Source: Clavelina lepadiformis
Taxonomy: Eukaryota; Chordata; Ascidiacea; Aplousobranchia; Clavelinidae
Length of the DNA stretch: 64,000 nt
NCBI RefSeq assembly: GCF_947623445.1
Contig: NC_135242.1
Span: 6,944,001 to 7,008,000 of the forward strand
Reading direction: 5' to 3'
Positions 1 through 13,614 of the stretch are shown in pieces; the first letter of the stretch is position 1, and each line of letters opens with the position of its first letter. A program made the position numbers and the translations under genes. Under the pieces are notes generated by a model. It did not search any database and was not told the DNA's origin. It saw only the letters and a program-made list of their open reading frames with translations.

Positions 1-57
1 AAAGATTTATATAGCTTGCAGCATTTGACACAAAGTAAAACTGATTTTGGTTTACAG

Positions 58-3000
58 GGAAACAAAAGTTTTACAAAAATGCTTGGTTTGTCTGTTATTT
101 TTCGTGGAAATCAATTGCTTCGAGTAGTAAATATTCAATTTTTTTACAAGATATTATACTTTGCTGTAGTATCCAAATTTGAATATGACTTTAATAGAAT
201 ATTTTTGGAAAATTAAATTAATGCGCATTTTAGCACGCATTCATATTGCCGTCTTAGAACTCCAACAATTACGTGCAGAAAAATAAAACTGGTGCTTCAA
301 ATTAGATTTAACTTTGTTGTAAATGTTGATATATAGAATGCATTTGTTGCGCTTATTAAATTAAGGTTTTCAATTTATACGATAGTACATTTCTGTAATT
401 TATTCATGTTTTCTTCGAAGCAGCAACGACATAACCACACTCATTTTGCCACAGGTAACACCTTACAGTACAAGAAAGTTCTTGTTTATTCTCATCGGAA
501 TACGTCTACAAATTTTGAAGGTAGGTAAGTGCCAAAAACATTGTTGTTACAACTTCCTTTTTTTTCTTTTCTGAAAAGCAAGTTATTTATTTAGGCCTGC
601 TATTTGTATTGCCACTGTTTCAATTACAGTGGCCGTAGTCGCTGGTGACTTAAAACAGGTTTGTCGTTGATTTTTACTTTTACAATAACAGTTGCCGCAA
701 GGTAAAATATGTTCGCGATTTCTATTAATTTTGTCTCGTTGCTGAAAAAAATGCTGCATTTGGACATGGATAAAACACCTATGAAGTATATCGCATACCT
801 AAAGTGGTGCTTCACCTTTAATCTATATCACTTCAATTAAAAACCGCGTAACCACAGGAACGATGTAAGCTGCTTTTTTGGAACAAAATCATATAAGTTG
901 AGCAATTGGCTTTACAAGACACGTTTTTAAAGAATTTCTCATGAAGGTTGTCACAAACAACAATTTGTACTTAAGATGTCCGCAAGCTCATATTTCTTTG
1001 TAGTTACTTTGTTCTTTGGAAACGGTTGATCAACTAATACTAGTATTAAGAACATTTACAGACCGCATTTTCAGTCCTGTTGGATGCATTTGATCGGATA
1101 CTATAGTTTCATGAATTTATGATAAAAAAAATAATATTGTAACGGGAATTGAACTTACCCTAATTTCAGCCAGGTTCTGTGCCTCAGTAACGGTGAACCG
1201 AGGCACCAACTCAACTTTCAAGCAAGATCCATCCTGCTTTTATTCTTATCACTGCATTATATGCTAGCACAACCTAATTAAAAACTGAATTAAGCCCCAT
1301 TAGTGTAAACGACACAACTCTTATACAAAAGCGAGTTGCAGACAAGCCTACAGAAAACCTGCACGGCAAAGCAAATTAATGATAAAACGCAAACATGTAC
1401 TATGCCTAAGGTAGTGACATAAAAATGATAAAACTTTTTATGAGCCAAACAGGTGTTGGCAGTGAATTGATGTTCTGTCTACATGAATTCTGTCATTGAT
1501 GTTCTGTCTACATGCAAAAATGCTATAATAAAGCTATCTACCTTTATAATTATACATATGATATAATTATACATAAATGAAGCTAATAGATATATTATTT
1601 GGAGAGAACGAGAGAATTCGGAGAGTCGTTGTCATGACATGTTTATCGCTGAAAAATATTTTTTTTTAAATTTGTTGTAATTTCATCTTTGGAAACCTGT
1701 TCCTTCCTTGTCTGGAAAATGCTTTTTCTGCCCAGAAAGTCCAACGCCCGGGGAGCAATTTTTTGTTCCATGGTAGCTCAACTATGAACAGGTAAAAATT
1801 TGTTGCAAGAGATGCCAAAAGCGTTTTAACAGAAATGCCTTTAAAATTTTATGTGGAATGCCACCTAAAATCGTCTTAAATGCAATGTTATGAAGTTGAA
1901 GGAAGATACTTGAAAGGTTTATATGACATCTATATAATTAACTATGGAACACGACTGCACAACACGTTTTTTATCTCACTGTAATATTCAGCCACGGGCT
2001 AGGTATGTTAAGTATTTCATGGTTTACCAAGATATAGCCTAATACCAAGAAAAATTGAAAAAGAAATGTACAGTGTACACGTTTATCATACATTTTTACC
2101 CGCTTTCTTATGCCGTCACCAAAAACTTTGCTAAATCTTTTGCTGATAACTTTTTATACTCGAGTCTTGCTTAGCAACGTTTTAAATTTGTTAATAAACA
2201 GTTGTAAACTGTTATTATACACAATATAAACTAAATACGGTTTGGGAGAGGAAGAGTGCGAGAACATTACATTTGAATAGCACTTTTGCGCCACTTTGCG
2301 ACTGCTAGTAGATGCCAAGAAACTGTGGTAAGTTTGTCATTACCCAGTTTTGGAGAATATCTTGTCTTCATAGAGATTTGAACTGTTTTACCTTTATTTT
2401 ATTTTTGAAGTAAGTATAGGAAAGAGAAGTGATGTTTTGTGCTTGAAGCATAAACCAGGCGAGTGCATAAACTCGAAAGAATGTCACTTAGAGTTAGACC
2501 ATGTTGTAACTTTTCGTTTTCCTCAAACCTATTTACGTTAATTTTCAGTATCAAAGTTTTAATGATTACATGGCAGAACTAATTATGTGTCACTGCAAAC
2601 TTCTAAAAGCCAACCATATGCGAATAAACAAGTTTCCAATTGTTGTAATGCTGTCTATCATGCGCACCATACATCTGAAATAAAAACGAAATGAGTCAAA
2701 CAAATTTCCCTACTATAAAGCAAGAATACCAAAAATAAAAGTGCCAATTGCAATGAGTGAACCGCCCTGATGCATGGTGATGATTACCGCTAGCAAATCG
2801 TGCTGCGCTTGTTACAACAAGATGTCGTAAAGTGAAAAAAATCACTAAAACCAAAAGCCAAAACCATTTGTATGAAATTCACTTTTATGCTTGCAGAAAT
2901 ATTAATGTTGTAACTAGAATTCTCTTGTCCATAAAACCAAGCTCTTTTTCACATTTACGGCGAACCGCGTCACTCATGACTGTGAGTAACTTTATGCAGT

Positions 3001-3337
3001 ATAACGTTGTCACGCTAAGATCACCACGCGATCATTTCAATGCAACCTTTGTTTGCTCCAGTCAGATACTGACTTCCCCCGACAAAACCATCCACAACGT
3101 TTATATTTATCAAAGGTGCTTAACAATATGACAAAAATGAATAAAATACAATCATTAAAAGGTGCTAATTGACAAAACGCTGCAAACACAAAACACAATA
3201 ATGAGTAACAACACTGTACGTGAGAAACGAAATTCGTAACAATGTGAAATTATTTATAAAACGCCCTTTCAGGAGACGAGAACAATTCCGCCTTATCCAG
3301 CTTTGCAGTCACTGCCGCAGATACCTTTGCCGTATAG
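58..3337 (+). other. Doubtful plus-strand mini-exons
   Basis: Three short stretches have good splice borders in compatible phase 1: 58-123 (acceptor ggtttacag, donor GTAGTA), 455-520 (acceptor ttgccacag, donor GTAGGTAAG) and 3273-3337 (acceptor cctttcag, ending in a stop). The first two are both 66 nt and phase 1-1. Their peptides share only a vague pattern (G-x3-[FQ]-Y-K). Nothing is recognised and no Cys-rich module is present. They could be the 3' end of a gene entering from the left edge, or chance. The rest of 1-3728 shows no gene or repeat that I can name. Confidence 0.15.
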
Positions 3338-3728
3338 CCAGAGTGACATGGTGGATCGCACATACTCTATCTGCCAACATTGAAAAAAATAATCTTTAGA
3401 CGTAAATTCATTTCATAAAACCGATGTTGTATATTTCATGTAACTCTTTGTGTATTTAAAAGTTTGTAATTTCTGACGATGTGCTACCTATAGAAGAGTT
3501 TAGGAAAAAATCTGCTAAATTAACGTCAAGTTTAGAAATAAAAACGAAAAACAAGAAACGTGGAAGGGGTTGTAGTTTCCCTCGTTTCCAGTGTATAACA
3601 ATCGTTCCATTGACATTTACTGGATTTGTTATTCATGAGCCATTTTAATTTCTGACACATTTTCGACGATAATGGTTACACAGTATGACTAGCGGGTCTT
3701 CGACCTGGTTTCAGGGGGAACATGTATC

Positions 3729-4235
3729 CATAGGTGGGTAGTACTGCGGTGCTATAGTACTAAATTACTGTACCGCGGTACTTTTTCAATACCGAAACCG
3801 GTACCGTCGGTACTTTTTAAAAAAGGACCAAATCTCTGTACCGAATTTCTTTTTTCAAGAAATTTCGGTCGGTCCCGGTGCTCGGTACTTTTCACGTGAT
3901 AATTTCACAGTTTTAACAAGTATGTTTTCAAAAATACATGTTAATTTATCTTTAATGCTAATTTTAACATCTTTTTTAACATAAAAATGACATGTAAAAT
4001 TGCAAGCTATTTACGTCACATTTGTTTTGACCTGAGTACCCTTTATCGAAGGCATAATAGCGGCAAACATTGCATTTACTGCAGCATCTTTTACACCAAA
4101 GTTCCGTTACCGAGTACTATAGTACCGAACTACTTTTTTTAAATAGTACCGAATACCGGAACCGTCGATACATTTTTTGCCAAGTACCGGTACCGCTACC
4201 GACGGTACTTTTAAAGTACCGACTGCCCACCTCTG
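3729..4235. mobile_element. hAT-type palindromic MITE, copy 1
   Basis: A 507-bp non-autonomous element with no coding capacity. The ends are CATAGGTGGGTAGTAC on the left and, read inward from the right, CAGAGGTGGGCAGTC, typical of hAT termini. Flanking 8-mers CATGTATC (3721-3728) and CATGTACC (4236-4243) differ at one base and are the likely target duplication. Both arms are packed with GGTACC/GTACCG motifs, so the element can fold on itself. A second copy lies at 27261-27786 in the opposite orientation and shares the central AT-rich core. Confidence 0.85.
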
Positions 4236-4243
4236 CATGTACC

Positions 4244-7228
4244 CCCAACATTTGAACAATTATTATAGTTTATCACAATTGGGACTTTATTCTGTAACTG
4301 CCAATGCGTATCACACCAAGTTTGTCCCCTCCAAAGTTTTATAGCAAACTAGGTCCCTGGATGGGTAACAGCGGAAGTGCGGCGGTGACCCACTGACCCA
4401 GCTAAAGGCCTTTAGGATTGCATGATATAGTCAATACCGGTAATATAGAAAATTGTTTGTTTGAAGGTTTACCATCCAAGATTAATATTTGTAATAAAAA
4501 AAGTAGAATATAAGATGTAGTTATCTCCGGAGGCAAACAGGGTTTTAGTGATGGCCAAAGACTATGTCGCTTTTAAACCACGCCCTCGACATCGTTTTCT
4601 AGCTTTTCTAAAAAAAAAAGATCAGAATTATTAATATACACCTGAAATTATGGTCAATTAATGTACTAATGTTAACTAACCAACTAAAACTAAATTTTAC
4701 CAGAATACTCTTATCCGTTTAGCTCTGGGACTTGATTGTAGATGTTTTGGATTCGTCTCACCAACAACATACGTGAACTTTGCGGCTGAACCTGAACTAC
4801 CTGCGGCTAAACTAATACATAAATATGTTCGTCAATATGCGTTTGTGTGTTTAAGCTACACATACAGCTGAAAAGCATATTCCAGCATATTTGCTGTTGT
4901 TGTCGATGATTGCTATTTTTGTACTTGTAAGTACAAAATTCTTATATTTTTTGTCTATATATCACGTTAAAATTTTCTATCCAGGAAATTTTCCGCTCTT
5001 ACGACTATAGTCACAGTTGCAAAATCCAAAACTTCCCAAATGCTTCCATTTCTAGCCAGAATAAAAGCAACAGTTTCTTTTAATTTTCATAAAATCACAT
5101 TAATCGAGACATTTCGAGATATTTCATTCAGTCTTTTGTCGCAATCGCCGTAAATAGAATGAACACAAAGCGAAATCAAACAGGCTAATTCTAATTAAGG
5201 TTTGTGATGAACCTCTCTGGAAACCGAACCTTTCGCCGAACCTCGGGAAGGCAAGACGTCCAACCAAAACTGAAATACATGATAAAGCACAAATATAAGT
5301 CTTTAACTGTGCGTGTTATGAACTGGTCTATCGGTACACAAAAGCACAAAATATAAGGTCAAACAACACACTTGCCTTACGTGAAGTGAATAATATACAT
5401 AATTTGGCCTGCAGTATTGCATGCAGGTATACTGTATATGACAAAGATATACGTGTGTGAATATACAACAAGCAACCTACCAATGATTTACTGTTGTATA
5501 CAAAACGTTAAAAATACATTAAAGTACACAAAGGTAAGTTTAAAAATAGAAAACGTGAACATTTCGTCACTTATATACAGTATCTTTTTCTTTTTTGAAA
5601 TAAAGTTTGATAATCATGACTTTTTACAATACGTTTGATTTGCATGCAGGTATTCTGTTTGTATAAGCTCTGAATCTTATTTAGGAGGCGACAAAGACTT
5701 AAAACTAAGATCTCTATGATTTTATTGGACTCTTACGTAAGGCTTTGAAAAACCTGCTTAGACCAATCAGAAGGCAGCATGGTTCATGTTGCTTTCTAAC
5801 GTGGGAATTACCCTAGCAGTTGGCGCGCTTCAATTTCCCAGGTCATGTGCAGAATTAGGCTAAAAATTAGCATGAAAGTAGCTAAAATTGGGTTTTTTAC
5901 GCAAAAAATTCCAGTGTTTATTTTGCGCCTCTGCTAAAAAGTTTGAACCATGGTTTTTTGATGGCATTTTATGGAATGTTACCAAAGCATACTAACTTGA
6001 CATGCAAAATTTCAGAGAGCCCTATGCAGGACTTTTCGAGTAATCCGTCTTTTAGTAAATTCACTGTATAATAAAACAAACAAAGATTTTATGGCATTTT
6101 TTGGTGTTTGGCGCCTTCTTTATTCTTTAAAAGTAATAAATGCTATCAGACAAAAAAGCACTTTCTACCTTTGAAAAGACTATAATATAATATATAATGT
6201 AAATATATTGTCTTAAACTATATAGTGGTAAACATTGTTTTCATCCAACAACATATCTTACATTTTTTAATGTGTTTAAAGGTATAGGGTAAAGTACGGC
6301 AGGTAAGTCTTTTTGGGACTTTGTTGGACCGTGAATGGTACATTGAGAATAAGGTTTAGAATGCAATTAAATAAGAGGAATTTTCACAGATACATTTTGG
6401 TTTTTCAATTCAACAGAGACAGTTCAACTGAAAACACTCTCTTTTGAAAGCTACCTTGCGCCACGTTGTGACTGATGTTGAATAACGCAAAAATATTTTT
6501 TAGTAAAATTTTTGTTTTTGTCTTTCTTAACGTCAAGTCTATTTTAATAGAGAGTTGAAAGTAAATTCTATTTTTAAAGCATTTTTGACTTGCATCTACA
6601 AAGTGTAGGCTAGGTAACATAGTTTGTGTATATCGTGTATTGAGCAAAAAGTATGGGCATAAAAGTGTACACTGAAGCCCCTTACTGTAGCATTTTTAAT
6701 TGTCGGGGTTAATTAGCGTCACCACAAAGTACAGAAAGTAAATAGCGCCAAAAGATGGAATAGTATTATGAATTTTCTTTGAACAGTTAGTGTGAGTATT
6801 GCTTATATAAAACCTGCCTTTGTAGTACTTTTAACGACAGTGAAATAGTTGTGGTTTTAAGCTCTCACAAGCTTTTACAATTAGTAATGGATACAAAGAA
6901 TGGTTACTTTAAAGCTTGTCAAAGAGCACAATATAAAACGTGTATTACATAATAATAATATACGGTCTGGATTCAAAGTCAAGTGAAGACAATTTCGATT
7001 TTAAGCAAACACATCCAACACCATGAGATCAACCTTATCGGCAGCGGTATCCTGAAAACAAAATAAAACGACAAACTTGTCCTGAAGGGCATGGCCGGTT
7101 ACAACGTGATTGTCTTATGGGAGCTGAAACATAAGTTAAAAAAATAAATTAGAAGCAAAAGCATAAGGAGTTTCACGGTTAGCAAATAAGACCAATCAAA
7201 TGACACCACTTTAGTACAGTATTTTACA
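4244..7228. other. No gene seen
   Basis: AT-rich spacer between the first MITE and gene A. I see only short open frames without plausible splice context, and no RNA gene. A possible extra 3' exon of gene A at about 7038-7056 (acceptor tgttttcag, then GYRCR and a stop on the minus strand) is discussed under gene A. Confidence 0.5.
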
Positions 7229-10200
7229 TCAACATTTTTTACAGCACAAACCTATAACTGGGCATTGATCTCCGGTAACACAGTCTTCCCCGTTCAAAAA
7301 CAATCCTTCAGGGCAGGTGCACTCTTGCCTGCAAATGGCTGCACATGGTCGTATTTGCCCTCTTTGGTTGCAAGGAGTTTTGCATCCGGCACACTCAGAG
7401 TAAACCTGATTACCAGGGCAACTGGGCGTAGGTGGCACTGGGCCTGTCTCGGCGATAACTATAAATGTGAGCAGACAATGATTTTATGTGAAACTGAATC
7501 ATTTTCATTATAATATTTGTCCATTTAAGAAACTTGTTTAAAAAATAACCTACGAGCGTCTGCGCATTCTCTAATTGGGATGCATCTGTCGCCCCGTTGC
7601 CGAAGAGGGAGCTGTGCCGTTGGGCAGCCACACCCAGGCTGGCAGGTGGCCGTACATGTTATGTCAGTGAAAAGGTCCGCACATGTCGGCTGACAATTTG
7701 CACAATCCAGCATCACTTTGTCTCCAGCACAACCTGTAAAAACCGAATAGTGATGACTATATGTTTAGTGGTCAATAAAAAAAATTAAAAAAGAATTCAT
7801 GCTAAGGCGCTTACCAACATCTACTGCGCCAGTCTCTGGGGTACAAAGAACTAAAGGATTACCAATGTACCCCAGTGGACAAGTACAAATTGGTCTTCCG
7901 TTGTTTGAGAAGCACTCGGCGTTTTCTCCACATATTCCAGTATCGCACAGAGATGCAACTTAAAAAGTTTCGATCGTTGTTTGTAATTCGAAGTATTTTA
8001 CAGCATAACATGAATGAGCTAGCAAATGTCAAGGCAATAAAATCGGTGTCTTTCTTCAGCATGCAAGACTATAACTTTGACACAGGTGAAAAGTCCTTCA
8101 TACGTTTTTCAAATAAACAAAGTTGTGTAGAAAATATTCTCTCACCTATGTTAGTTTCGGGCAGAGTAGTGCAGCCTTCGTACGGGTCACCGGTAAATCC
8201 AGAATTGCACAAGCAAAAGGGAAATCCTCTATCGTCTTTCCGACAGTTGGCATTTTGACCACAGATGTCGCAAGGGAGCTCCACTAAAATTAAAAACTGT
8301 TTAAGCATTTTTTTGTACACAGAGGCAACATGTTTAACGACAAAATACAACATAACAATAAATGCAACTACGTGCATTCCGAAACCTGCAGTGATAACTG
8401 ATTGAGAAATCAGTAAGTTTGAGTCTATTAACCAGTGTTATAATGACTTGAGTGAATAACTTGACCCAAGTGACATTTTTAAATTACTTGACTTGACTCG
8501 AGTCAATGCTTGAAATGACTTAACTTGCCTCGAATCTCGGAAAGTAACTTGACACAAGTCATTAAATCTTAGTTGTTAATTTATTGACCAACTGAATTAC
8601 AGACAGTTAGTTGATTTCGTTGTGAACGATCGGTTAAACTGCAGTGGTTCTCTATCGGGGTGGCATTTACGTTTCGCAAGGGTGCCGCAAGTTATTGCAC
8701 ACTAATCACTAGTCCAGGAAAACGGTTACGAAAATTATTTTTATTTAATGCAGAAACTTTTTGGTTTGACTGTGGGTGCCGCCAAATCTTTTGGTTGTTT
8801 GCAGGGTGCCGTAAGCCAAAAAAGGTTGAGAACCACTGGATTAAAGTTATAGCCAATGACATGACTTGATTTGACTTGCGTTATATATTAACATGACTTA
8901 ACATGACTTGACCTGAACTAATCCAATTAGTAATTTGAATCGACCTGACTTAAGTCAACTTCCCAAATGACTTGACTTGACTTAAAAAAACAAATCTAAA
9001 AAATATGACTTGGTTACGGCACTGCTATTAACCCATCAAAATCTCAGTCTGAGTATTATTATTTAAACATACTTCATATATTTGAGATCAGTTCATAAAA
9101 AATTTACTCAAAGTTTCTCAAAAAATTTAAATCCAGCCCAAGTTTTAATAAATATATTAATACAGTAAATCAATTTTTTAAGCTTGCACATCCCCGTCAT
9201 CCTTTTTATAAAAATAACTTGTAGTTTAAGCCAGATTCCAAGTTTAAACGAACTGGCATCACATGTTACGTATAGATTTAGTTTTTTTGTGGTTTACTCT
9301 ATATATTTTACATGTGCTGGTTCAAGTCCATTTCGTCATGATAACAATTAAAAAACTTTCAGTTATATATATATATAGAACGAACTTCTCAAATACCTTG
9401 AACTGGAAGGCAAGTAAAACCATCACCAGTAAAACCTTCTTTACAGTTACACTGAGGAAATCCTCTTGCGTCAAAAGTACAGTCGGCGTCATTTCCACAA
9501 ATGCATGGTAAGCGAACTGAAACATAGAACGAGATAAAATAACATCTGAAGCAGTGGTTCAGGCATCCTTTTTTTGTATAAAAAAACTGCACCTTAAACT
9601 GCTTTTTCCACTTTTTGCTTTTGAATTGTTTATGAACAAAATTGTTACCGGTAATTTTTTGATAGAGACCTAATTGTTAAAACAAAATTTGTTTTAATTT
9701 AAATATTACGCTAAAAATTTCTTATTTTGTCTCAAATCTCGCCGCACCTTTGGCCGATCTCGCGGAACCCATTTTGTGCCATGACACCCCGATTGAGAAA
9801 CACTAATCTAAACTGAGCCCAGAAAGGAAACCGACGAAAGCGACATATTTCGAGAGTGACTTGCCTTTAATAATGGAATTTAACGATAGTGGAAATATCA
9901 AGCAAAGTTGAGTGAATAGTGAAAACTATATGCAATAACCGAACGAAATCTTTGTCAACATAGTTTTTTAAATAATGCAGGCTATTGCCTAAGATTAACT
10001 TTTTCAAAAATCTGTCGCACACGTCATTTTATAGACTAAGTTTTAGACTATTTTCAAACTTTGAGTCGTTTAAAATTTTCATAACAAATAATATAGCAGA
10101 AACAAAAGCCAGATTTGTTTACGTTCGCCAGGAGTGCAAGTAAATCCGTCACCAAAAAAACCCTCCTTGCAGGTGCAAACAGGAAATCGATTCGCGTCGT

Positions 10201-12627
10201 AGGCACAATCAGCGTTGTCATCGCAAACACAAGGAAGTTGAACTGAAAACAGAATGGCAAAGTTATAACTTCAATGCATATCCTACACCGGCCTTATGCA
10301 CAATTATCTGTAAGATATTTTCACAAATGATGTATTTCAACGCAAACTATATACAAAAGTATTTTTGTCAAATGTCAAGGTTTCTACATAGCCTATACGT
10401 CTATAATGCATAAGCATATGGAAGCTGCATTGTTTAAATGCTCAAAAGCTTGATACTTGCGCTTGGAATGCTGACATTATATTGGTCAAAACTTTCTATA
10501 AGTACAAGAACGGTAAATTCAAATTATATGTCTGACTAAGCAGCCCACTTACGAGGCCCGTCCAGGTCACAAGTCCTGCCATCTCCGGTGTATCCCTGCA
10601 GGCAGGTACAGGAGACTTCACCAGTCTGACGATTGCGCGAGCAAGTCGCAAAGGGACTGCAATTACATACGTCAGGAACATCTATCAGAGTGTCAAAGGT
10701 CAATATGACTTAATACATGGCTACGTGGCGAAAGCTAATGGTAAATAAGCTCACATAGTGTACATAGAATACTGTATACAGATGTGCATCTACCTTGTGT
10801 ACATATTCTTCCGTCGCCAGTGTAACCCCGCCTGCATACACACGACACTCCCGTTGATGATGGGTTACAAATTGCATTGGGACTGCATTGCGGACATGTC
10901 GGCCTCTCTGCTAAAATATCTTTGTACTAACATAACTCTCTGAATTTGAACGTTACGTATACAGAGCTTTGGTTCGTCATTAAAATGTTTGAAGTCGAAC
11001 TATAGCCTATAGAAATACTTTTGAAAGTTTGCAAAAGCCTTCAGTTAATATACATAAACTCTAAAAAGTGAGGGAGTGGTACAATCATTCCTTTTCCATT
11101 TTGTTGTAATTAACTGCACGATTCCGAGGTGCTATAATTTTTCCGTAATTAAGCAGTTAAAAAGTCTCACTGGGTTTTGTGATTAAAGAGCAGATAATTA
11201 TGTCAGTGCTTGGCGAGGTTCGTTATGTCGCGTATATGAATGTATATGTATATGAATGTATACGTATATGAATATAACGGTAGTTGATCAACTGAGTGAC
11301 AGTTCATTTGAGTGACACATTGGTAAGTATTGTTCAAACTACAGTAATGGGTTAGGGTTAGGGTTAGGATGAGGGTTAGGGTTAGGGTGAGGGTTAGGAT
11401 TAATTATGTCACTCGAATGAATAATTTATGTCATAATTATGTCACTCAAATGAACAGTCACTCAGATGATATACAACCGAATATAACAAGCAATCACAAC
11501 ATGCAACAGAATTGAATAAGAGAGCAGCGTCAAAATCTGCAATTTGCACAGTGAGGCGGCTTTGAGCGTTGAAACAAAGAACTCTGTGCCGCCAAGAGAC
11601 GTCGGCACCAATCGTATTTTGCCACCAGGATGGTTTTACCTGGGGCTAATTTATAACAATATCTGCGCTGCGAATCGCAGTCAGCGGGTAAGCTGTGGTT
11701 GCCAGCGATTTGCCACGGTAAAAAATAAAAGTAGTTATGAGTCAATTAATAACGGTAATTAATTTTCTTCAATGTGGTTATTTCTGCTCATTTGCAAAGA
11801 TTTGTAATTAGTAGTTGTTGACAACACAGACGTTTGATGTAGGCGTTTTCAACTCAAATTCAAATTCTCTCGAAATAAGGTTTAAACGAAATTCCTTAAT
11901 ACATTTTGTATGCGATATTAACAACATGAGGTCAGGTTACGCCCGCCTTATAGAGGTAATCTACGAGCAGGTTCCTATTTGGCATCAATTATGATAACTA
12001 AAGCACATACAGATATTTTTTCGCATATCCTAAGACTATCACATACACGTTTCTCTTATCAACACACATACTAACGCATAACATTTGTGGTATTGTTTTT
12101 TTAAACTTCTAAATTCAATTTATTGTCTGGCTTAATAATCTTAAATGCTGGTAATCTTGAAATAAAAAGTTTGGCATAAAAGATTTAAACAATTAAACTT
12201 ATCTCAAAGAACCATACTGTATTAGTAAGCGATAGGATGTCACCAAAATTTATTTTTTATAAATTTCAATTAAATTTGATTCAAGAAGATTACATCAAAC
12301 AAAAAATATTACATTGACATTTGAAGTTAAAACAAGCTGCCGCAAAAAAATTAATAGACTAAAGGACCACATTAGTGTTCAATCGTCATGCGAATCAAGC
12401 CACAGTTTAACAAAAAAAGACCGTCGTCGAAATAGGCAAAGGACGTAACCATTGTTAGAAAACGATATTGGCAATAAACTATGGATCTTACCGCCTGGTG
12501 GAGGACCTGGGGTTGGTCTCCTTGAAAACAGGAAATAGATGAGAAGTCTTCCGAGCTGCGCGGATGAACCCGGAATATATGCCAGGCCGATAAGCAAAAC
12601 GAATCCCCAAAATACAAGCTTATTCAT
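7229..12627 (-). CDS. Gene A: secreted EGF-like/TIL multidomain protein
   Basis: Predicted 437-aa secreted protein from nine exons: 12492-12627, 10794-10910, 10553-10681, 10123-10242, 9397-9516, 8146-8283, 7815-7958, 7554-7733 and 7229-7458. All introns are GT-AG and phase 1. Exon 1 encodes a signal peptide (MNKLVFWGFVLLIGLAYIPG) and a Pro-rich linker. Exons 2-7 each give one six-Cys EGF-like module, several with CxCxxGFxGDGxxC. Exons 8 and 9 encode two TIL-like modules of about 60 aa; the last has ten cysteines (from CPGNQVYSECAGC to GDQCP), the pattern of trypsin-inhibitor-like domains. TIL domains are often protease inhibitors, but no reactive-site residue can be assigned here. The stop at 7229 assumes no further splice; a GTTTGT donor at 7250-7251 joined to an exon near 7038-7056 is an alternative. 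Gene B lies directly upstream with the same logic. Confidence 0.8.
8433..9024. mobile_element. hAT-type MITE in intron of gene A
   Basis: A 592-bp element with perfect 8-bp target duplications CTATTAAC at 8425-8432 and 9025-9032. Ends are CAGTGTTATAATGACTTG and, inward from the right, CAGTGCCGTAACCAAGTCAT. The interior is dominated by degenerate TGACTTGACT/AGTCAAGTCA repeats. It has no ORF of its own and contains the nested element 8642-8838. A diverged relative is at 35011-35327. Confidence 0.88.
8642..8838. mobile_element. Nested hAT-like MITE
   Basis: A 197-bp insertion inside the 8433-9024 element. Termini CAGTGGTTCTC and GAGAACCACTG are perfect inverted repeats, and GGGTGCCGCAAG / GGGTGCCGTAAG motifs recur inside. 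The flanking 8-mers (TTAAACTG and GATTAAAG) do not match well, so the target duplication is decayed or the borders are slightly off. Confidence 0.65.
9552..9805. mobile_element. Decayed hAT-like MITE
   Basis: Left end CAGTGGTTCAGGCATCC and right end GATTGAGAAACACTA resemble hAT termini. The flanks ATCTGAAG and ATCTAAAC agree at 6 of 8 bases. It lies in the intron just upstream of the gene A exon 9397-9516. Imperfect ends make this a moderate call. Confidence 0.5.
11279..11478. mobile_element. Mutator-type MITE carrying telomere-like repeats
   Basis: A 200-bp element in intron 1 of gene A. Perfect 9-bp target duplications GAATATAAC flank it (11270-11278 and 11479-11487). The inverted ends begin GGT and share CTGAGTGAC(A/T)GTTCATTTGAG. 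A 9-bp duplication with GG-termini fits Mutator-like elements. Its centre is the TTAGGG array listed separately. It has no ORF. Confidence 0.85.
11349..11400 (+). repeat. Interstitial TTAGGG-like array
   Basis: About eight units of the telomere-type hexamer (GGGTTA register), with variants GGATGA and GGGTGA, fill the middle of the 11279-11478 MITE. Because the array sits between intact inverted repeats and target duplications, it arrived as cargo of the element rather than as an old chromosome end. Confidence 0.9.
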
Positions 12628-13614
12628 TGCCTATATTTTACTCTGGATTCTACTTCTGAAAAATATGTAGTGTTTAAAACCTTGTTAATAGCATACCTTA
12701 CTGTTAACAAAAAAATGTATATTAGCACTTTACAGTTTTCAAGTTTTACTATACACTAACCTTGTCCTTAAAACTTACTATATAATACCCCGTAGCATAG
12801 ACAGAGGGTTTCAAGCTGTTTGAACAGCTCCCTTTTTCTAACTTGTGATTGTTGTAGTATAGGTGATCTCTTAAAGTGATAAGATTTAAAGGAAGACCGA
12901 TTTAATAGAGAGTCTTGTCAGTGATTACAAGAAATTAGCACCTTCACCTTAAGTGTATATATATCTCACATAAATTATCTTGTAAAACCGCTTATTTGTT
13001 TTATTTTTCAAATTCTTATGTACGACTTTTAAGTCAAGTGATTTAACGTGCCCCCAGTCAGCTTAATCAAAGCATTTTTAGTAAAACTTTGTCTAGTTTT
13101 TACTTCATCCAAGAGAGTAAGAGACAGAGTTACATTCATAATTTTAGCTTGCTTTCACCACCACCAGGCAGCACCTTTCAAAAGTTTCTGCTAAATCAAA
13201 CCGACTCAAAACTGCCCCAACCACATTCTATTGGAGTCAAACACCTGGTCGCTTTACACAGCTACACCTCACACAAATACATTACAACCAGCATGTCTTT
13301 GTTTGATTGCACTTGTTTTATTACTTTTTTGTTCACCGCACAAATGACAAAACCGAGCTCACCTGCTTGTAATCCACGAATGGCCCTCGATCAAGAAGTG
13401 CAAAGCGCAATTGGGAAGGTTATTGCATTACAGTACGTTCGTATTTTGCGTCACAGACAAGTTAATGCAGTTGACATGCAGACAAGACTCACAAAATAGC
13501 AAATTATAGAAGAACAATAGCATTTAAAAATTTGGATAATGCATTAGTATGGAAAGGAAGGAAACGGCGTAATGTCGAGTACTTCTGGCACTTCGCATGG
13601 ATATTTCATCACTT

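Noticed and set aside
11349..11400. Chromosome end or ancient telomere fusion
   Set aside because: The array is short, one-directional and enclosed within a transposon with target duplications.
13089..13499. 136-codon plus-strand open frame between genes A and B
   Set aside because: No recognisable domain, no splice context, biased only by chance openness; lies between minus-strand genes.
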